Assembly (NCBI GenBank): GCA_948567375.1
Contig: OX419755.1
Span: forward strand, 70,188,944-70,252,943
Direction of reading: 5' to 3'
Source of the DNA: Lunularia cruciata
Lineage: Eukaryota; Streptophyta; Marchantiopsida; Lunulariales; Lunulariaceae
Length of the DNA: 64,000 nt
The position numbers and the translations under genes are program-made. The notes below the pieces were generated by a model. The model searched no databases and had not been told where the DNA came from. It was given only the letters and a program-made list of their open reading frames with translations. Positions 34,201-45,185 of this stretch are shown here, piece after piece (position 1 is the first letter of the stretch; the number at the start of each line of letters is the position of its first letter).

Positions 34201-35210
34201 AGACAGATAAGGAGATGGTGCCAGGTTAGCATGCATCTGCCTTTATATGTATATTTTCTAAGGCTTTGGTGGTATCTCTCTCAACCCATACAGGAGGACT
34301 TATTGAGGTCACAGATTCAGAGAGTAAAGATATTAGTACAATGCAGCGTGACATTCATGATGATGTCTTAGTGATGGATTATCTTCACACTGGTGTTGTG
34401 GGTGGCACAGTTGGGGCCAAGGAGAGAGACCGTGTTCTTTAGCAAGCCAAACGGTTCAGATTGGAGGGCAGACACTTTTTGCATGTATGGGAGGATGGTA
34501 GAGTGCGAGTTGTACCACATCCATCTCAGAGACCACAATTGGTCCGTCATGCTCATGAGGAGCTAGGACATTTTGGAGTAAAGCGTACATATAGCTTACT
34601 CCAAAGTCATTATTGGTGGCACGGTACGTAGACCAAGGTACAACAGTTTGTTGCCAGATGTGTGGTTTGTGACCAAGTTAGAGCATCATTCAATGCTCCT
34701 ATGCCACAATTACACCCATTACCTATCATGGGATTGGGTTACCGTTGGAGTTTGGACTTTGCTGGACCTTTACCGTTGAGTGTGAGACATCATCGGTATG
34801 TTTTGGTGATGGTGGAGCACTTCTCCAAGTGGAATGAGTTGGTGGCACTTCCTGACAAGTCTAGTGAAGGGACAACTTACTCGTTCTTGGATCAAGTTCT
34901 TAGTCATTTTAGTGCACCAGCTGAGGTTTTGACTGATCAGGGTACAAACTTCTTGGGGGAGTTCCACGTCTTGTGTGACAAGGCTTTGATTGATCACAAT
35001 GCTACCTCTTGAGATCACCCTGAGGCAAATGGCTTAGCAGAGAGAGTGGTTCAGACGGTGAAGAGAGGATTGCAAAAGTATGGTTTGCAAAGAGGCCACT
35101 TGGGAGATTGGGATCTCCAATTACCTTGGTTGTCCATGGGCTATCGGTTCAGCTAGGAAGCCTCCTTAGCATCCTTCTCTCAATAATTTTTACTCTATGG
35201 ACAAGATCCA
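34201..35210 (+). pseudogene. G4 copy 2 integrase
   Basis: N-terminal zinc region HAHEELGHFGVKRTYSLLQS and CVVC (about 34,545-34,670), core with WSLDFAGPL, VLTDQGTNFLGE and ANGLAERVVQ (D,D,E spacing about 34), then RGHLGDWDLQLPW. One stop lies between the second Asp and the Glu (TCTTGAG, near 35,010). Same sequence as G4 copy 1 at 8,367-8,896, where G3 is inserted after GGGCTA. Confidence 0.9.
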
Positions 35211-35651
35211 GATTTACTTGCAGCCATTTTTTGAGATGCTATTGTAGTTTTGGACTTGGATGACCTAAATGTATGGATGAACACATGTTTTGAGCGGGCA
35301 GAGATCTTTTGGAGAGTGATGCCGATGTCCTTTGAGAAGTTGGCAATTGCTTAGCATACAAATACTTTATGTTATGCTACCATTTGAGGAGGAGGTTATA
35401 GACCCTCAATCCATCAATTTCATCCAAGCGACTATGTATATCTATAGCAGACAACACCAACAACACTTGATGTTTTGACATGCCGCACTATCTTGAGAGT
35501 GCATGAGGTTTTGCCATCTAGAGTCCTTGTGTTAGAAGGACATGATGGTGTTGTTTGGAAGGATCATGTGTGCAATTATGTGCCTTGCCACCTCCCAAAC
35601 ATTGATTGTACTATGGACCCAAGCTTGGCACTTATACGTGTAGGCTTGAGG
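35211..35651 (+). pseudogene. G4 copy 2 integrase C-terminal linker
   Basis: It reads on from the integrase to the PHD finger. The open frame 35,475-35,660 gives TILRVHEVLPSRVLVLEGHDG, WKDHVCNYVPCHLPNIDCTMDPSLALI. It is also seen in copy 1 (44,660-44,720 and 47,420-47,530), so it is a conserved part of the polyprotein. No domain is recognised. Confidence 0.65.
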
Positions 35652-35792
35652 TGTATGTAGTGTGGCTCTTCTGGTGGAGCTGCTACTATGTTAGTGTGTG
35701 ATAATTGTTAGAGAGGATGGCATATGGCATGTATGACTTGTCCCCTCATGGTGGTTCCGCAAGGACAGTGGTTGTGCCCTAGATGTACTTGA
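35652..35792 (+). pseudogene. G4 copy 2 PHD finger after the integrase
   Basis: The frame reads C-M-x-CGSSGGAATMLVCDNC, x-RGWHMAC, MTCPLMVVPQGQWLCPRCT, then TGA. It has the full C4-H-C3 ligand pattern: C-x2-C-x11-C-x2-C-x4-H-x2-C-x14-C-x2-C, with the usual GWH and W-x-C-P-x-C context. Two ligand-adjacent positions are stops (TAG). PHD fingers read histone H3 tails. A chromodomain is the usual C-terminal reader in plant chromoviruses, so a PHD finger would be a different targeting module. Copy 1 has the same domain at 47,536-47,676 with some ligands lost. Confidence 0.85.
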
Positions 35793-36085
35793 CCTATAGC
35801 TAGTTCATTCTTTATATGGTATAGATTGCAGATAAGCAACTAACGATGGGGCTCCATAGCACCCGGCCTCCTAATCTTTGCCCATTATAGGGTATACCAT
35901 ATACTTAGAGTAGATGGCTATCTAGAGTTAGAGGGACCTAACCGCTAGCTAGGGAGGCAATTGTGGCACTTTAGAGTCTATGTATGACTTATGTGTGAGT
36001 TGTGCTTCTATAGTGTATGATGTTGACAACAATGTATGTTGTGTAGCAATGTATATACGGATGACAGCTTTCACGCCATTTGTAG
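35793..36085 (+). repeat. G4 copy 2 3' non-coding region with X repeat
   Basis: Non-coding sequence between the PHD stop and the 3' LTR. It includes 'X' (35,961-36,057, TTGTGGCACTTTAGAGTC...), which recurs at 36,504-36,600 beyond the LTR-like block. No clear polypurine tract is seen before TGTCACATC. Confidence 0.6.
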
Positions 36086-36606
36086 TGTCACATCTAGATT
36101 GCTCAGACACTGGAGTTGTAATGAAAGTAGTTAGAGTTATTTTAGTAGTTTCTCAGAGACTACTTTCTGACGGTCAGATTTTATGTTTGGGGTACTGACT
36201 TCAAGGTGGGGCACACCGTCACTTTGCACCATTTGCACCATCAAGTGTGTTGTCAGCAAGACCGTTAGGGTTCAAACCTAGCTCAAGTCCAAGGGTTATA
36301 CTTTCATAGTGCAGCTCCAGAGAGCTCACTTCTTTGATGTTGAGCCTTCGAGTTCCTGGCTATGGTGGACAGAGGCTGGTGAGCATCACCGGAATTCTCT
36401 GTAATAAGTCTCCAGTTGTTGGTAGTTTATAGAGTGAAAGATCAAGTACTGATTTGAGTTGAGTTGAGTTGAGTTCAGTTGAGAGTGGTAAACAATCTAA
36501 TTATTGTGGCACTTTAGAGTCTATGTATGACTTATGTGTGAGTTGTGCTTTTATAGTGTATGATGTTGACAACAATGTATGTTGTGTAGCGATGTATTTA
36601 CACACA
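36086..36606 (+). repeat. G4 copy 2 3' LTR, with X' at its end
   Basis: The first 418 bp match the 5' LTR from 22,379 (TGTCAC..., CGTCACTTTGCACC, GGCTATGGTGGA). It then changes to a second copy of X (36,504-36,600) and ends at CACACA, where G3 RNase H sequence begins. The 5' LTR does not continue with X. The same order, X, LTR-like block, X', is found in copy 1. A GAGTT simple repeat sits at about 36,454-36,480. Confidence 0.6.
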
Positions 36607-37534
36607 ACAAAAGAGACTTCAAATCAAGTCATTGTGATAGAGGATCAAGGATGACATGGAATCGACCTGGTTTGTACTCAATTTTGATATCAAACAATTG
36701 GAGTTGTTCCTCCTATCAATGATATCGACTCTTCATATGTTCCAAGTGTAAGGTCTGCAACAATGGTTTGTGTTCAGTTCACATGATCACTTGTTTCCCC
36801 AAGAGATAATGCATCCATACCTTGGTGGCATATACCATTACAAGTTGTTCTTGATTTCAAGAAAAGTAATTTCTTTCAGCCATATTTAGTCGGCAAGATA
36901 CAAAGGCAATGGAGTGTAGTCCACTTGGGAGTTCTTGTTGCAACATGGCTCCAATTGCAAAGTTAGAAGCATCAAAATCAACCACACAGGGTAGTTGAGG
37001 ATCATATGGTTGAAGAATGGGCCTTGAAGACACCATATGTTTCAACTTCTGGAATGCTTCTTTGTGCTTGGTGGTCCATTGGAAGCTCAAGTTCTTCCCC
37101 AAGAGGTTAGTCAATGGTGCAACCACATGAGCATAATAATAGATGAACCATTGGTAAAAATTGGCAAATCCATTAAATGTTTATACTTTTGTAGCATCCT
37201 TTGGAGTAGGCCAATCAGTAATGCCTTTGATTTTCTCCTCTTCCATCTTGATCTCCTCCGATGAGATCTTATGACCCAAGAAGGTAACTTCCTTCTGCCA
37301 AAAGGTACACTTTGATTTCTTACAATAAAATTTCCATTCTCGTAGTCAGTTTAGGACTTCTCGCACATGATTCATGTGTTCAACCTCTGTCTTGCTATAT
37401 ATTAAGATACATCCAAGAACACCACCACGTACCAATCCAATAGTCCAATAAACACCCAATGGATTTGATCCATGAAGATTGCTGGAACATTAGTGAGCCT
37501 GAAAGGTAGAACTCTCCACTCAAAATGCCCATAC
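36607..37534 (-). pseudogene. G3 RNase H and second half of RT
   Basis: Minus strand. It starts at 37,534 with YGHFEWRVLPF (continuing TRY at 41,575), then VAPLTNLLGKNLSFQW and HKEAFQKLKHMVSSRP (37,126 down), CVVDFDASNFAIGAMLQQ (RNase H first Asp), and ends near EYKPGRFHV. It stops at 36,607, where G4 copy 2 is inserted, and continues as integrase at 22,378. Several stops. Confidence 0.85.
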
Positions 37535-37898
37535 TTTGACAACTCAACAAATATCATTGTTTTGGTAATCAGGTAAGTAAAGTTTGTTCACGCAGAGATA
37601 TTGGTCAGAATTGGTCAAATACAAAGCAACTATCACCAATGTGGTTTTTCTTAAGTCCTTCTTTAGTCTCTCGGGTAGAAGCCACACCCAGAAGGGAGTA
37701 ACAAGCACTGACTCACAGTCTCATCACAACAATTTGTCACCCATAATCACGACTTCATCAAATCTTTCCAAACAATCTTGATTGTGATGATTCAGATTCT
37801 CCTAAAAATGGCACTTCATTGCTAAACTCTTCCTACCTGCAGATTTGAAATGACAATGCACTTCTTCATATCTACCTCTTCAAATCTCAAAACTCTTA

Positions 37899-40456
37899 CT
37901 ACTCCAATCCGATCTCTACTTCTTCCTCGACTTCCAATCCCAAAATAACCTCACATAGTATCTATCCTCGGGTTTCACAACTACAAAATCTTCTACCAAT
38001 TCCAACACTTCTTCTTCTTGATCTACATTCCCATCATAGTTAACCTTTCTAAATCTTTATCCCCCGATCCACTCTTCTCTAATATCTCCAATGGTAACTC
38101 TGAAGATATTTGTATTCCTATCTTATCAACTTTGGGCTTTGCTCTTACATCCTTTTGAAGTTTATCTATCTCTTATTTAACTAAATCTAATCTAATTGTG
38201 ATATTGTCTTCCACTTCCAATATCTTCATGTCTACACGAGTTCTAAGACTAATCAGCAAAGCATTCAAATCCTTATCCTTTGCACTTCTTCTCCTTGTCT
38301 CCTGCACCAACAACCTTAACTCATGTAATCTCGTTTCTTCAATCCTCACACTGAGTTCTATAGTCTACACTGAGTTCATCTTTATTATGATTTCCTTAAG
38401 TGGCTTGAGCCTCATCTTTCTCTCCCATTCTTGATCTGCCTACCAATCTTCACTAAACATTGCAATTCTACCTTGAATTTGGCTTTCACCATCTCCTTCT
38501 CCTTCTCCTTCTGAACCATCTTATCTTCCAAACTACAAAGTAACTCCCTTAATCTCTCTTCCTCTCTATATCTTACTATCAACTCTCTTTGCCAAAGCTA
38601 CTTCTTCTCCTCTACACTCTCCATCATTCTATCAAGCTCTTGCTCCTTCTTTGCTACTCTTGCCATAGCATGGATGATTTCTATTTGTGAATCAGCAAAG
38701 TAGTGTTTCAAGATTTCATACTCAGCTATATGTCTTTCTCTTGCTATGACATTCTGCTCTATTACTTGTTCTTTACTTCCCACTTCCTTCTTTAAATTCT
38801 CAATTACTTGGTTCTATACTACTGCATCTACTCGTAGTACTTCCTTCTGCTCCTCTCCTCAGGTTATGATCTTCTTCTAACTTCACCAACACCTACAACA
38901 CAATCTTTACCTCCAAACATTCCAATTGCATTTCTCTCTTCTTCTCCTCCAACTTTATTATCAATGGGCATAAAACCTCCCTCAGATACTTAACTCCTTT
39001 GCTCCAATTTACCTCAACTTGCGGGCTTTTCTCCTTCTTTGCTTCTTCTTCACTAGACACTCTTCTTCTCAGCTACAATCGCCTTATTGGGATGGATTCT
39101 TTGCTCCCCAAACTTCCACTCTCTACTTCTCTTCTTCTACTCGGCCCTACCTCACACATCACCTACCTTTTGGAACATGCACCTCCCTGAATGATCATCC
39201 TCTTCTCCTCCTTCTCTGGAACTTCATCTTTTGGTCTCGGGTTACCTCCTTTTGCCATCTCTAGCTTTCCTTCTTCCTCCTCTATCCGGATGCATCTCCA
39301 CTCTATTTTCACTCTCACTACTTGCTTCACCACTCTGCAATGTAAGTTCAAGCTCTTCCTCCTTCTCTGAGTCTTTTGACTTGTACTTGACTTCCCCTTC
39401 TGATTCCTTGCTCCACAATGTGATCACCACCAGGTCCTTCCTTGGGTTTATTTTTCTAGTCTTCCGAGGTCTCATCGCCGTTACTTCTTCTTCTTGTTGT
39501 TGACTCCTCTTCTTTGACTTTGGAGTATTCACCTCTAAATGCATGCTCTGCCCCGTCTGTGCGTAGTATTCATCACTATTTTTGATTTGTAGAGTGTATT
39601 GCTACTCCTCCGCATCATCATCTCTTCTCAAGTCTAGATAGATGTGCGACACCATTTTGTGTCTTTCTACCGCATTCAGCAAATTCAATCCTAAATAGAA
39701 GTGGATTTCAAATGGCACAATGTAGTGTGGAGGCGACTTGTCATGCAAATTCCACACTATTTGTCTTGTGTGCTGATGGAAGCACTTTGCCCAATTGATT
39801 GGTTCCCCTGCAAACATATTATGGAAGAACACCACTTGATGTTTCATCACATAAGTAGTTTGCTCCAGCTTGAAGACAGCCATCATTGCTCCTATGATGC
39901 CTCTCCTCACAAGGTCCTTGTAACTCTCAACTTTATAACCATTTTTTGTGCATTTTGAAGAAAAGGCATCTTGCACTTCTTGGGTTTCTTCAGCTACTTT
40001 TCCTTTCTCCAAGAATGTGACTCCCTGCTCCTCACCCGCCTCTCTTCCATGTACTAACCTCCAATCCAACTCTATCCATCAAGCCAAATTTCCTCTCTTA
40101 CCCTCTACCTTGGGTCCATCAAGACATTTACTCTCAATGATCTCGGTCATGAAACTTGGAAAACTAAGGTTTCAGTCCCATGCCAGAAATGTGATCCAAA
40201 GTTTTCTCAAGACTTCAATTCTTGCAATCATATCTTATCTTAGAATCCCATGATTTCTCATTACAAATTCCAAGTTCCTCTTTCTACCTCCCATCTTACT
40301 CTCCTCCACTTTGGGTTGGTGGACACTCTTCCAACCAACTCCAAGAATAACTCTCCTGACTTTCTCTTGATGCACTAGTGCAACTCTTACTACACTCAAT
40401 TTTCCATGATCTCCCTCAAGACGACTTCTTAATGGCGGTGGGAAATTACTTGTCAT
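37899..40456 (-). pseudogene. G2 copy C LTR ORF
   Basis: ATG on the minus strand at 40,456 (MTSNFPPPLRSRLEG) to the stop at 37,899 (EVEIGLE). Shared blocks with copies A and B: NGYKVESYKD, YVMKHQVVFFHNMF, EPINWAKCFH, HYIVPF, YLGLNLLNAVE, the basic PKSKKR linker, DLVVI, and the coiled coil (QELDRMMESVEEKK). An extra segment (VLGVGWKSVHQPKVEES) lies after the N-terminus. More stops and frame changes than in copy B. Confidence 0.7.
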
Positions 40457-40730
40457 CTCTTTGTCTCTATCCCAAATCTTATTAGTGGCGTGCCTCCTCC
40501 GTCTTTCTTCACTTCAAGTTTCTACCAACAAATCACACCTCTTGCATGCTCTTTTCATTGTCAATTTTACCCCACTCATAGGCTAGCCATTTTTATATGC
40601 GGTACCTTCTTGAATGTTCAACCTTGAAAGAAAATTGTTACATTGTCCTCGCCTCGGGTTGTGCACCCCCAAGTCAAAGTCTCCTTACTTTGGGTTGAAT
40701 GTTGACAAGACCACTCCGAGTACTTTGTCT

Positions 40731-41423
40731 TGTGAGCCAGTCTGTCTCTCACTCAAGATGAACCTTTGATGGCTATTATAGTAGCGCATCATGGACTAAG
40801 AAGGCAAGGAACCCCAACTCCATCATACTCCTCCAAGGCTAACACTCCAATACTCAAGACATTGCTCACTAGAGAACTCAATGAGAGAGAGATAGTTGCG
40901 AAATGAAAGGATGATGAGTACCTCCTCACCTCTTGTTTATATACTTGTGAAAGAGTTACATACCAAAGTTACTAATTATCGTAGTAACTCAAGTTACTAG
41001 ACTAAAAGTCAAGTAAAGTCAAAAAGTAGAAAGGAATATCCATTCACATAGGCATATTCCCCTAAGCATGTGGTCGTATCTTGACCTAACCATTAAGTCA
41101 AGGATTCCTTCACATGGGCTATCCTTGGACTAAAGAAGAATCCAAAACAAAAAGGCTTGCGGGCCCAAGAGTTCTCAACTCTTTCCTCAAAGCCAAACAC
41201 TTAGGAATAATACCAAGTCAACACACTAAAATCCAAAATAGTGGTGCTCATCTTTTCTACTTCCTCTAAAGTAAGGTCCACTCTATCTTAGTTATGACTA
41301 ACTTTAGCCAACCATGACTAATATAGAAACATCCTTTATCTCTATATAAATAATATCTCTTAAGTACTTGTAGTACCAAGCTAAATATCACAATACCACA
41401 CACATGCGCAAATGGATGTTATA
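40731..41423 (-). repeat. G1 solo LTR inside G2 copy C
   Basis: 693 bp, minus orientation, TGTGAGCCAGTCTGTC...GGATGTTATA. Flanks share GTCT (TTGTCT before, GTCTT after). The LTR is similar to that at 27,400, less similar to the young pair at 11,956/19,067. Confidence 0.92.
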
Positions 41424-41574
41424 GTCTTTTGATGTAAAGTTACTTTACCTCGGTTTACAACCCAAAGATATCATTTTTTGCCTTCTAATGCCATACATGT
41501 ATTGCATTAGAATACAACTTCATCAGTACACTTCTTCTTCAAAAATAAGAAAAAACATAAAAAGGGGTACCACA

Positions 41575-43900
41575 CATACCTTGTGCAAAAGGCAATCTTT
41601 TGCACATCCTCCATATCAATGGGGATGTACCAATAGCCAATGAAAAGATCCAACTTGGAAAAGTATCATGCTTCCTTCAATTGATCAAGCCAGTCATTGA
41701 GCCAAGGCAAGGGATATGCATTCTTCATTGTTTGCTTTTTGAGTCCACAGTAATCAATACATATACAAAGTCCTCCATCCTTCTTTGGAATGAATAGTAC
41801 CGATGCTCCCCAAGGAGAGGTGCTATGTCATGTGAAGTCCTTCAACAACTCCATAAGTGTTGTTTTCAATTCCTCCAACTCCTTTGGTGAGAGCCAATAG
41901 ATTGGTCTACTTACTAGAGTACTCCCTGGCAATAAATCAATCTTGAAAGGCATACCACAATTGGAGGGTAATCCCTTTGGCAAATCATCTAGAAACATGT
42001 CCGCAAACTCCTAAATTATATGATCAATGATTGCTTGATGAGGCTCTTGGCTCTCCTCATATTGTCCTTTTGCAATAGGCTTAATCCACACCACAAAAAC
42101 AAACTAATCTTCCTCCAAAGCTTGCTCTATGGCTGCTTCACTAATAAACTTCCCATCTAGGGACTCATCTTTCTTCCAAGCTTGCTCCATGGCTGCTTTC
42201 TTGGTAAACTTCCCATCTTGGGACTCATCCTCCTTCAAGGCTTGCTCTATGGCTACCTTTTTGTCCAACTTTCCATCCTAAGACTGACTATTTTTAGGTG
42301 TCTTACTCAAATGTGCCAAACAACCTAATCAGAAATTCTTACCTTGGTGTTGTACTTGAATTTGTCATCAGGTCCAATCAAATTGAAACTTATAATGTTC
42401 AAGCCAAGGTAGTCCTAGAATGACATCATAGTGTAGAGGTGCCACTACAAACCTCATACACTCTAAATACTCCTTCCTAATCTTGAAGGCAATAGGATAC
42501 GAGGTACAAAATGTAGAACCCTTTCTACCATCCGCCATCATCAATCTATTTCCAATTATTGGCTTGATAGGAATACCCAATTCCTTTGCTACTTGCATAG
42601 ACGTATGATTCTCTAAACTTCTAGAGTCAACCAAAATCTTATAACCCTGATTAGATATCATACCTTGCAAGTGAAGCAAACTTGCATACGTTGAGCCTTC
42701 AATCCCATTAGAACTAATCAAGCTCCCAGTAGGTGGCTCAAAATCTCTTACTAGGATTCCTTGTTTCCTTGATCATTCTACTCCACAAACTCCATCTTGG
42801 CAACTTGTCGAGGTTGTCCATTCTTGAGTGGACATTCAATAATGCAATGTCCCAATTGGTGACAATAAAAACAATCACTATTTTGTTGTAGTTTTTCTCT
42901 ATCTATAGTGCCAAGTGGTCTCTGTTGAATAGCATCAATCTCCATTGGTGCCAGCTCCTCCACCCGTGTGTAGGGTACCGGTAGGTTCTGTGGAGGTCAA
43001 GGTCAAGACCAAGTTGTTGTAACCAAGGAATCAAAATGTTTGGCCAACCGCATAGCTTCCTCCAAGTGTTGCGGCTCTTGCATGGTTACCTCTAATTTGG
43101 TTTTTGATTTCAAGCCCCTCACAAATAGATCTAGAGCTTCACCTTCCAGTATATATGGAATTTTCATGATGGTGTTTTGGAATTGCATGATGTAACTTCT
43201 TATAGAGCCAATCTATTTCAACTCTGCTAACCTATCCAGTGCAGCTTGTGTGGCATTTATAGCTTGGAACCAAATAATTATTGTATTCTTGAATTCTAAC
43301 CATGTCAAGATTAGTGCAAAAATTTGTTGTCTACCTCACTCCACTCAGAATCCCCACCATAGCTTTGCTATTCCATCCAATTGGCTAGAAGTCAAGAGAA
43401 TCTATTTTTGCTCGTCTTGCAGATTGGTAGCTTCAAAATAACATTCATAGTCAAACACAAAATTGTCCATTGCACTCGGGAGATTCTTGCCTTCAAATAC
43501 CTTGGGTTTAGGGAATCAGATTTGATCCTCTCCTTCTCAAACTGGTACTCTCTCTATGTGCTCTTGTTGTTGAAGATCTCATTCATCTAATAATCAAGTA
43601 AGGTGCTTGATTTGTTGTTGCATAGCAAGGATAACATCGGGTATTACCACCATGGTTGCTACTCTATCACCCACCCCAAATTTTTCTAATTTATTAACAC
43701 ATAGAAGCAGCACATCCACCGTTCTCCATAAGTTACAACCGGAAGCACCAAGGGTTCCTTAGATATGGTGATCATATGCAAAAAATCTTGTCCAAAGTGT
43801 GAGGTGATGAATTGTGTGAAATGATGCTTGGATAGTACTTGGACACAAAAATCCCAATGGTTTGGTGGAATTAGATTTGGTGGTCCATAAATTCTATCTA
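41575..43900 (-). pseudogene. G3 gag, protease and first half of RT
   Basis: Minus strand, from 43,900 down: gag-like segment (MQFQNTIMKIPYILEGEALDL, 43,188), zinc knuckle CFYCHQLGHCIIEC (about 42,870), protease region with ILVDSRSLENHTS (D-S-R in place of D-S-G/T, 42,650), LHYDVILGLPWLEHY (42,420), then RT with [11 protein letters not shown] and YFSKLDL...GYWYIPI (41,700-41,620), ending in TRY at 41,575. Several stops. It is split from 37,534 by G2 copy C. Confidence 0.85.
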
Positions 43901-43904
43901 TCCC

Positions 43905-43923
43905 ATTCTTGCTCTAATACCAA
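43905..43923 (-). other. G3 primer-binding site (tRNA-iMet type)
   Basis: Minus-strand TGGTATTAGAGCAAGAATG, which agrees with the tRNA-Met PBS TGGTATCAGAGC in all but one position, directly inside the 5' LTR. Confidence 0.85.
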
Positions 43924-44342
43924 TGTAAAACACCAAGACCAAGGAGAGAAATAGGAAAATAGAAATTCACATTTGGACACTTGAATGTGGGAAAACTTTG
44001 AATGCCTAGCATGAACTTTGCTTTGGTATTTATAGGTAGTATACAAGGCCCTTGAGAAGGTTCTCAAGAAGTTTCCTTGAGCCGCTTTCTTAGAGTGCAA
44101 ACTAAGTTAACCAAGAAGTTTCTCAAGAAACCTCTTTCTAGAAGTCATCTACTTGGCATGCAAGCTAAGCTAGTTGGAAGCTTCTAGAAGTTTCCTTCTA
44201 GAAGCTACCTACTTTGGATGCAAGTTAAGCTAGTTGGGAAGCTTCCCATGAAGCTTCCTGGATGCTTCTAGAATATTTTGGGCTAATTTGGCTTATTCTC
44301 TTCTTTGTCAGCCTTACTGACTACATCGCTAAACTCCATATT
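43924..44342 (-). repeat. G3 5' LTR
   Basis: Plus-strand TGTAAAACACC to about CATATTA, about 419 bp. It has the same GAAGCTTC/TTCTAGAA palindromes as the other two copies and a minus-strand TATAAATA at 44,027-44,034. Beyond it, GTTCAGTCTGCTAGCC continues the G4 copy 1 integrase. The last few LTR bases and the target duplication seem to be deleted. Confidence 0.88.
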
Positions 44343-44734
44343 AGTTCAGTCTGCTAGCCTCCTTGGCATCCTTCTTTCTTGACTTTCTACTCTGGATGAG
44401 ATCCAAATTTACCTATAGCTATTCATCATGATGTTATTATAGTTTTGGACTTGGATGATCAAAACGTATGGGTGAGTGAATGTTATCAACAGGTAGAAAT
44501 CTTTTGGAGAGTGATGTTGATGGCCTTTAAGAACTTAGCAATTGCTCAACATAAGGATACCGTATGCTATACTACTATTCAAATGAGGAGGTTATAGACC
44601 GTCAATTTGTTGATTTCATCTAGGTGACTATGTATATCAAACTACACCCATAACACTTGATATTACTACATGCCACACTATCTTGAGAGTGCATGAGGTT
44701 TTACCTTTTGGAGTTCTCATGTTGGAAAGAAATT
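44343..44734 (+). pseudogene. G4 copy 1 integrase tail
   Basis: It aligns with copy 2 from 35,146 on (GCCTCCTTGGCATCCTT, ATAGTTTTGGACTTGGATGA, ATCTTGAGAGTGCATGAGG). It ends near GTTGGAAAGAA, where the insertion that includes G2 copy D begins. The polyprotein tail with the PHD finger resumes near 47,416. Confidence 0.75.
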
Positions 44735-45185
44735 GTGTGTTATGGTTTTCATTAGCACATCAAAAATTAAACTAGTGTGGTTTATCTCCATAAAAATGGA
44801 GTAAGTTGTATGATGGATTGCACAATTGAGCTATTACTTTGTGAGCAATCTATGTGCATTGAAGTGGTTGGCCATGTGGAGTACAATCTTATCCTTTTCA
44901 AGGCTTTGATATATATAGTTGGTGGAGAGTGGAGGGAAAGGAGTATGTTTTAGTTTTAGGAGTCCCGAGTAGGAGTAGGATGTTGAGAGTGAGAGTTTTA
45001 GCAAAATGTAGACACTATTGCATGACATTTGAGCATGAGATGTCCCATACTCTTGATCTGCCACTCCCAAATCCTTTCCTCACCAAATGTGAGCGTCCCC
45101 ACGAACACACAGCAAGGATTTTTGTCTTTCAATTCAAGTTTTGCTCAGAGATCTGTAGTCTTCCTTCCCTCTATTGTAAACTAAT

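Larger units (their letters stand above)
22379..36606 (+). mobile_element. G4 copy 2: gypsy element with DNA methyltransferase and PHD finger
   Basis: A plus-strand element inserted in G3 between RNase H and integrase. Order: 5' LTR, PBS, gag with two zinc knuckles, aspartic protease, C5 cytosine methyltransferase, RT, RNase H, integrase, PHD finger, 3' LTR. A G1 solo LTR and the G2 copy B LTR interrupt it. All frames have scattered stops. The methyltransferase and the PHD finger are both also present in G4 copy 1 in the same places, so both belong to the element and are not chance insertions. The exact 3' end (CACACA at 36,606) and the target duplication are uncertain. Confidence 0.85.
37535..41574 (-). 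mobile_element. G2 copy C: giant solo LTR with a G1 solo LTR inside
   Basis: Plus-strand TTTGACAACTCAACAAATATC to GGGGTACCACA, flanked on both sides by CATAC (37,530-37,534 and 41,575-41,579), a perfect 5-bp target duplication. It splits the G3 RT between TRY and GHFEW. Without the G1 LTR it is about 3.35 kb, so a few hundred bases are lost relative to copy B. No internal domain is present. It carries the ORF on the minus strand. Confidence 0.87.
8897..44342 (-). mobile_element. G3 chromovirus (Ty3/gypsy), minus strand, split by nested insertions
   Basis: Read on the minus strand, the order is 5' LTR (43,924-44,342), PBS, gag, protease, RT (41,575-43,900), RT/RNase H (36,607-37,534), integrase (21,162-22,378), integrase C-terminus with chromodomain (9,322-9,626), PPT and 3' LTR (8,897-9,307). 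Three later insertions split it: G2 copy A, G4 copy 2 and G2 copy C. The frames rejoin across G2 copy C (TRY then GHFEW) and across G2 copy A (HMPI then HPVFHISKLKPF). The host is the integrase of G4 copy 1. The left target sequence is GGCTA. The right edge appears to have lost a few bases, since the LTR end and the duplication are missing before GTTCAG. Confidence 0.85.

Noticed and set aside
22374-36615. A clean target duplication for G4 copy 2
   Set aside because: GGAAG on the left does not recur on the right (ACAAAAGAG); the ends of this element remain uncertain.
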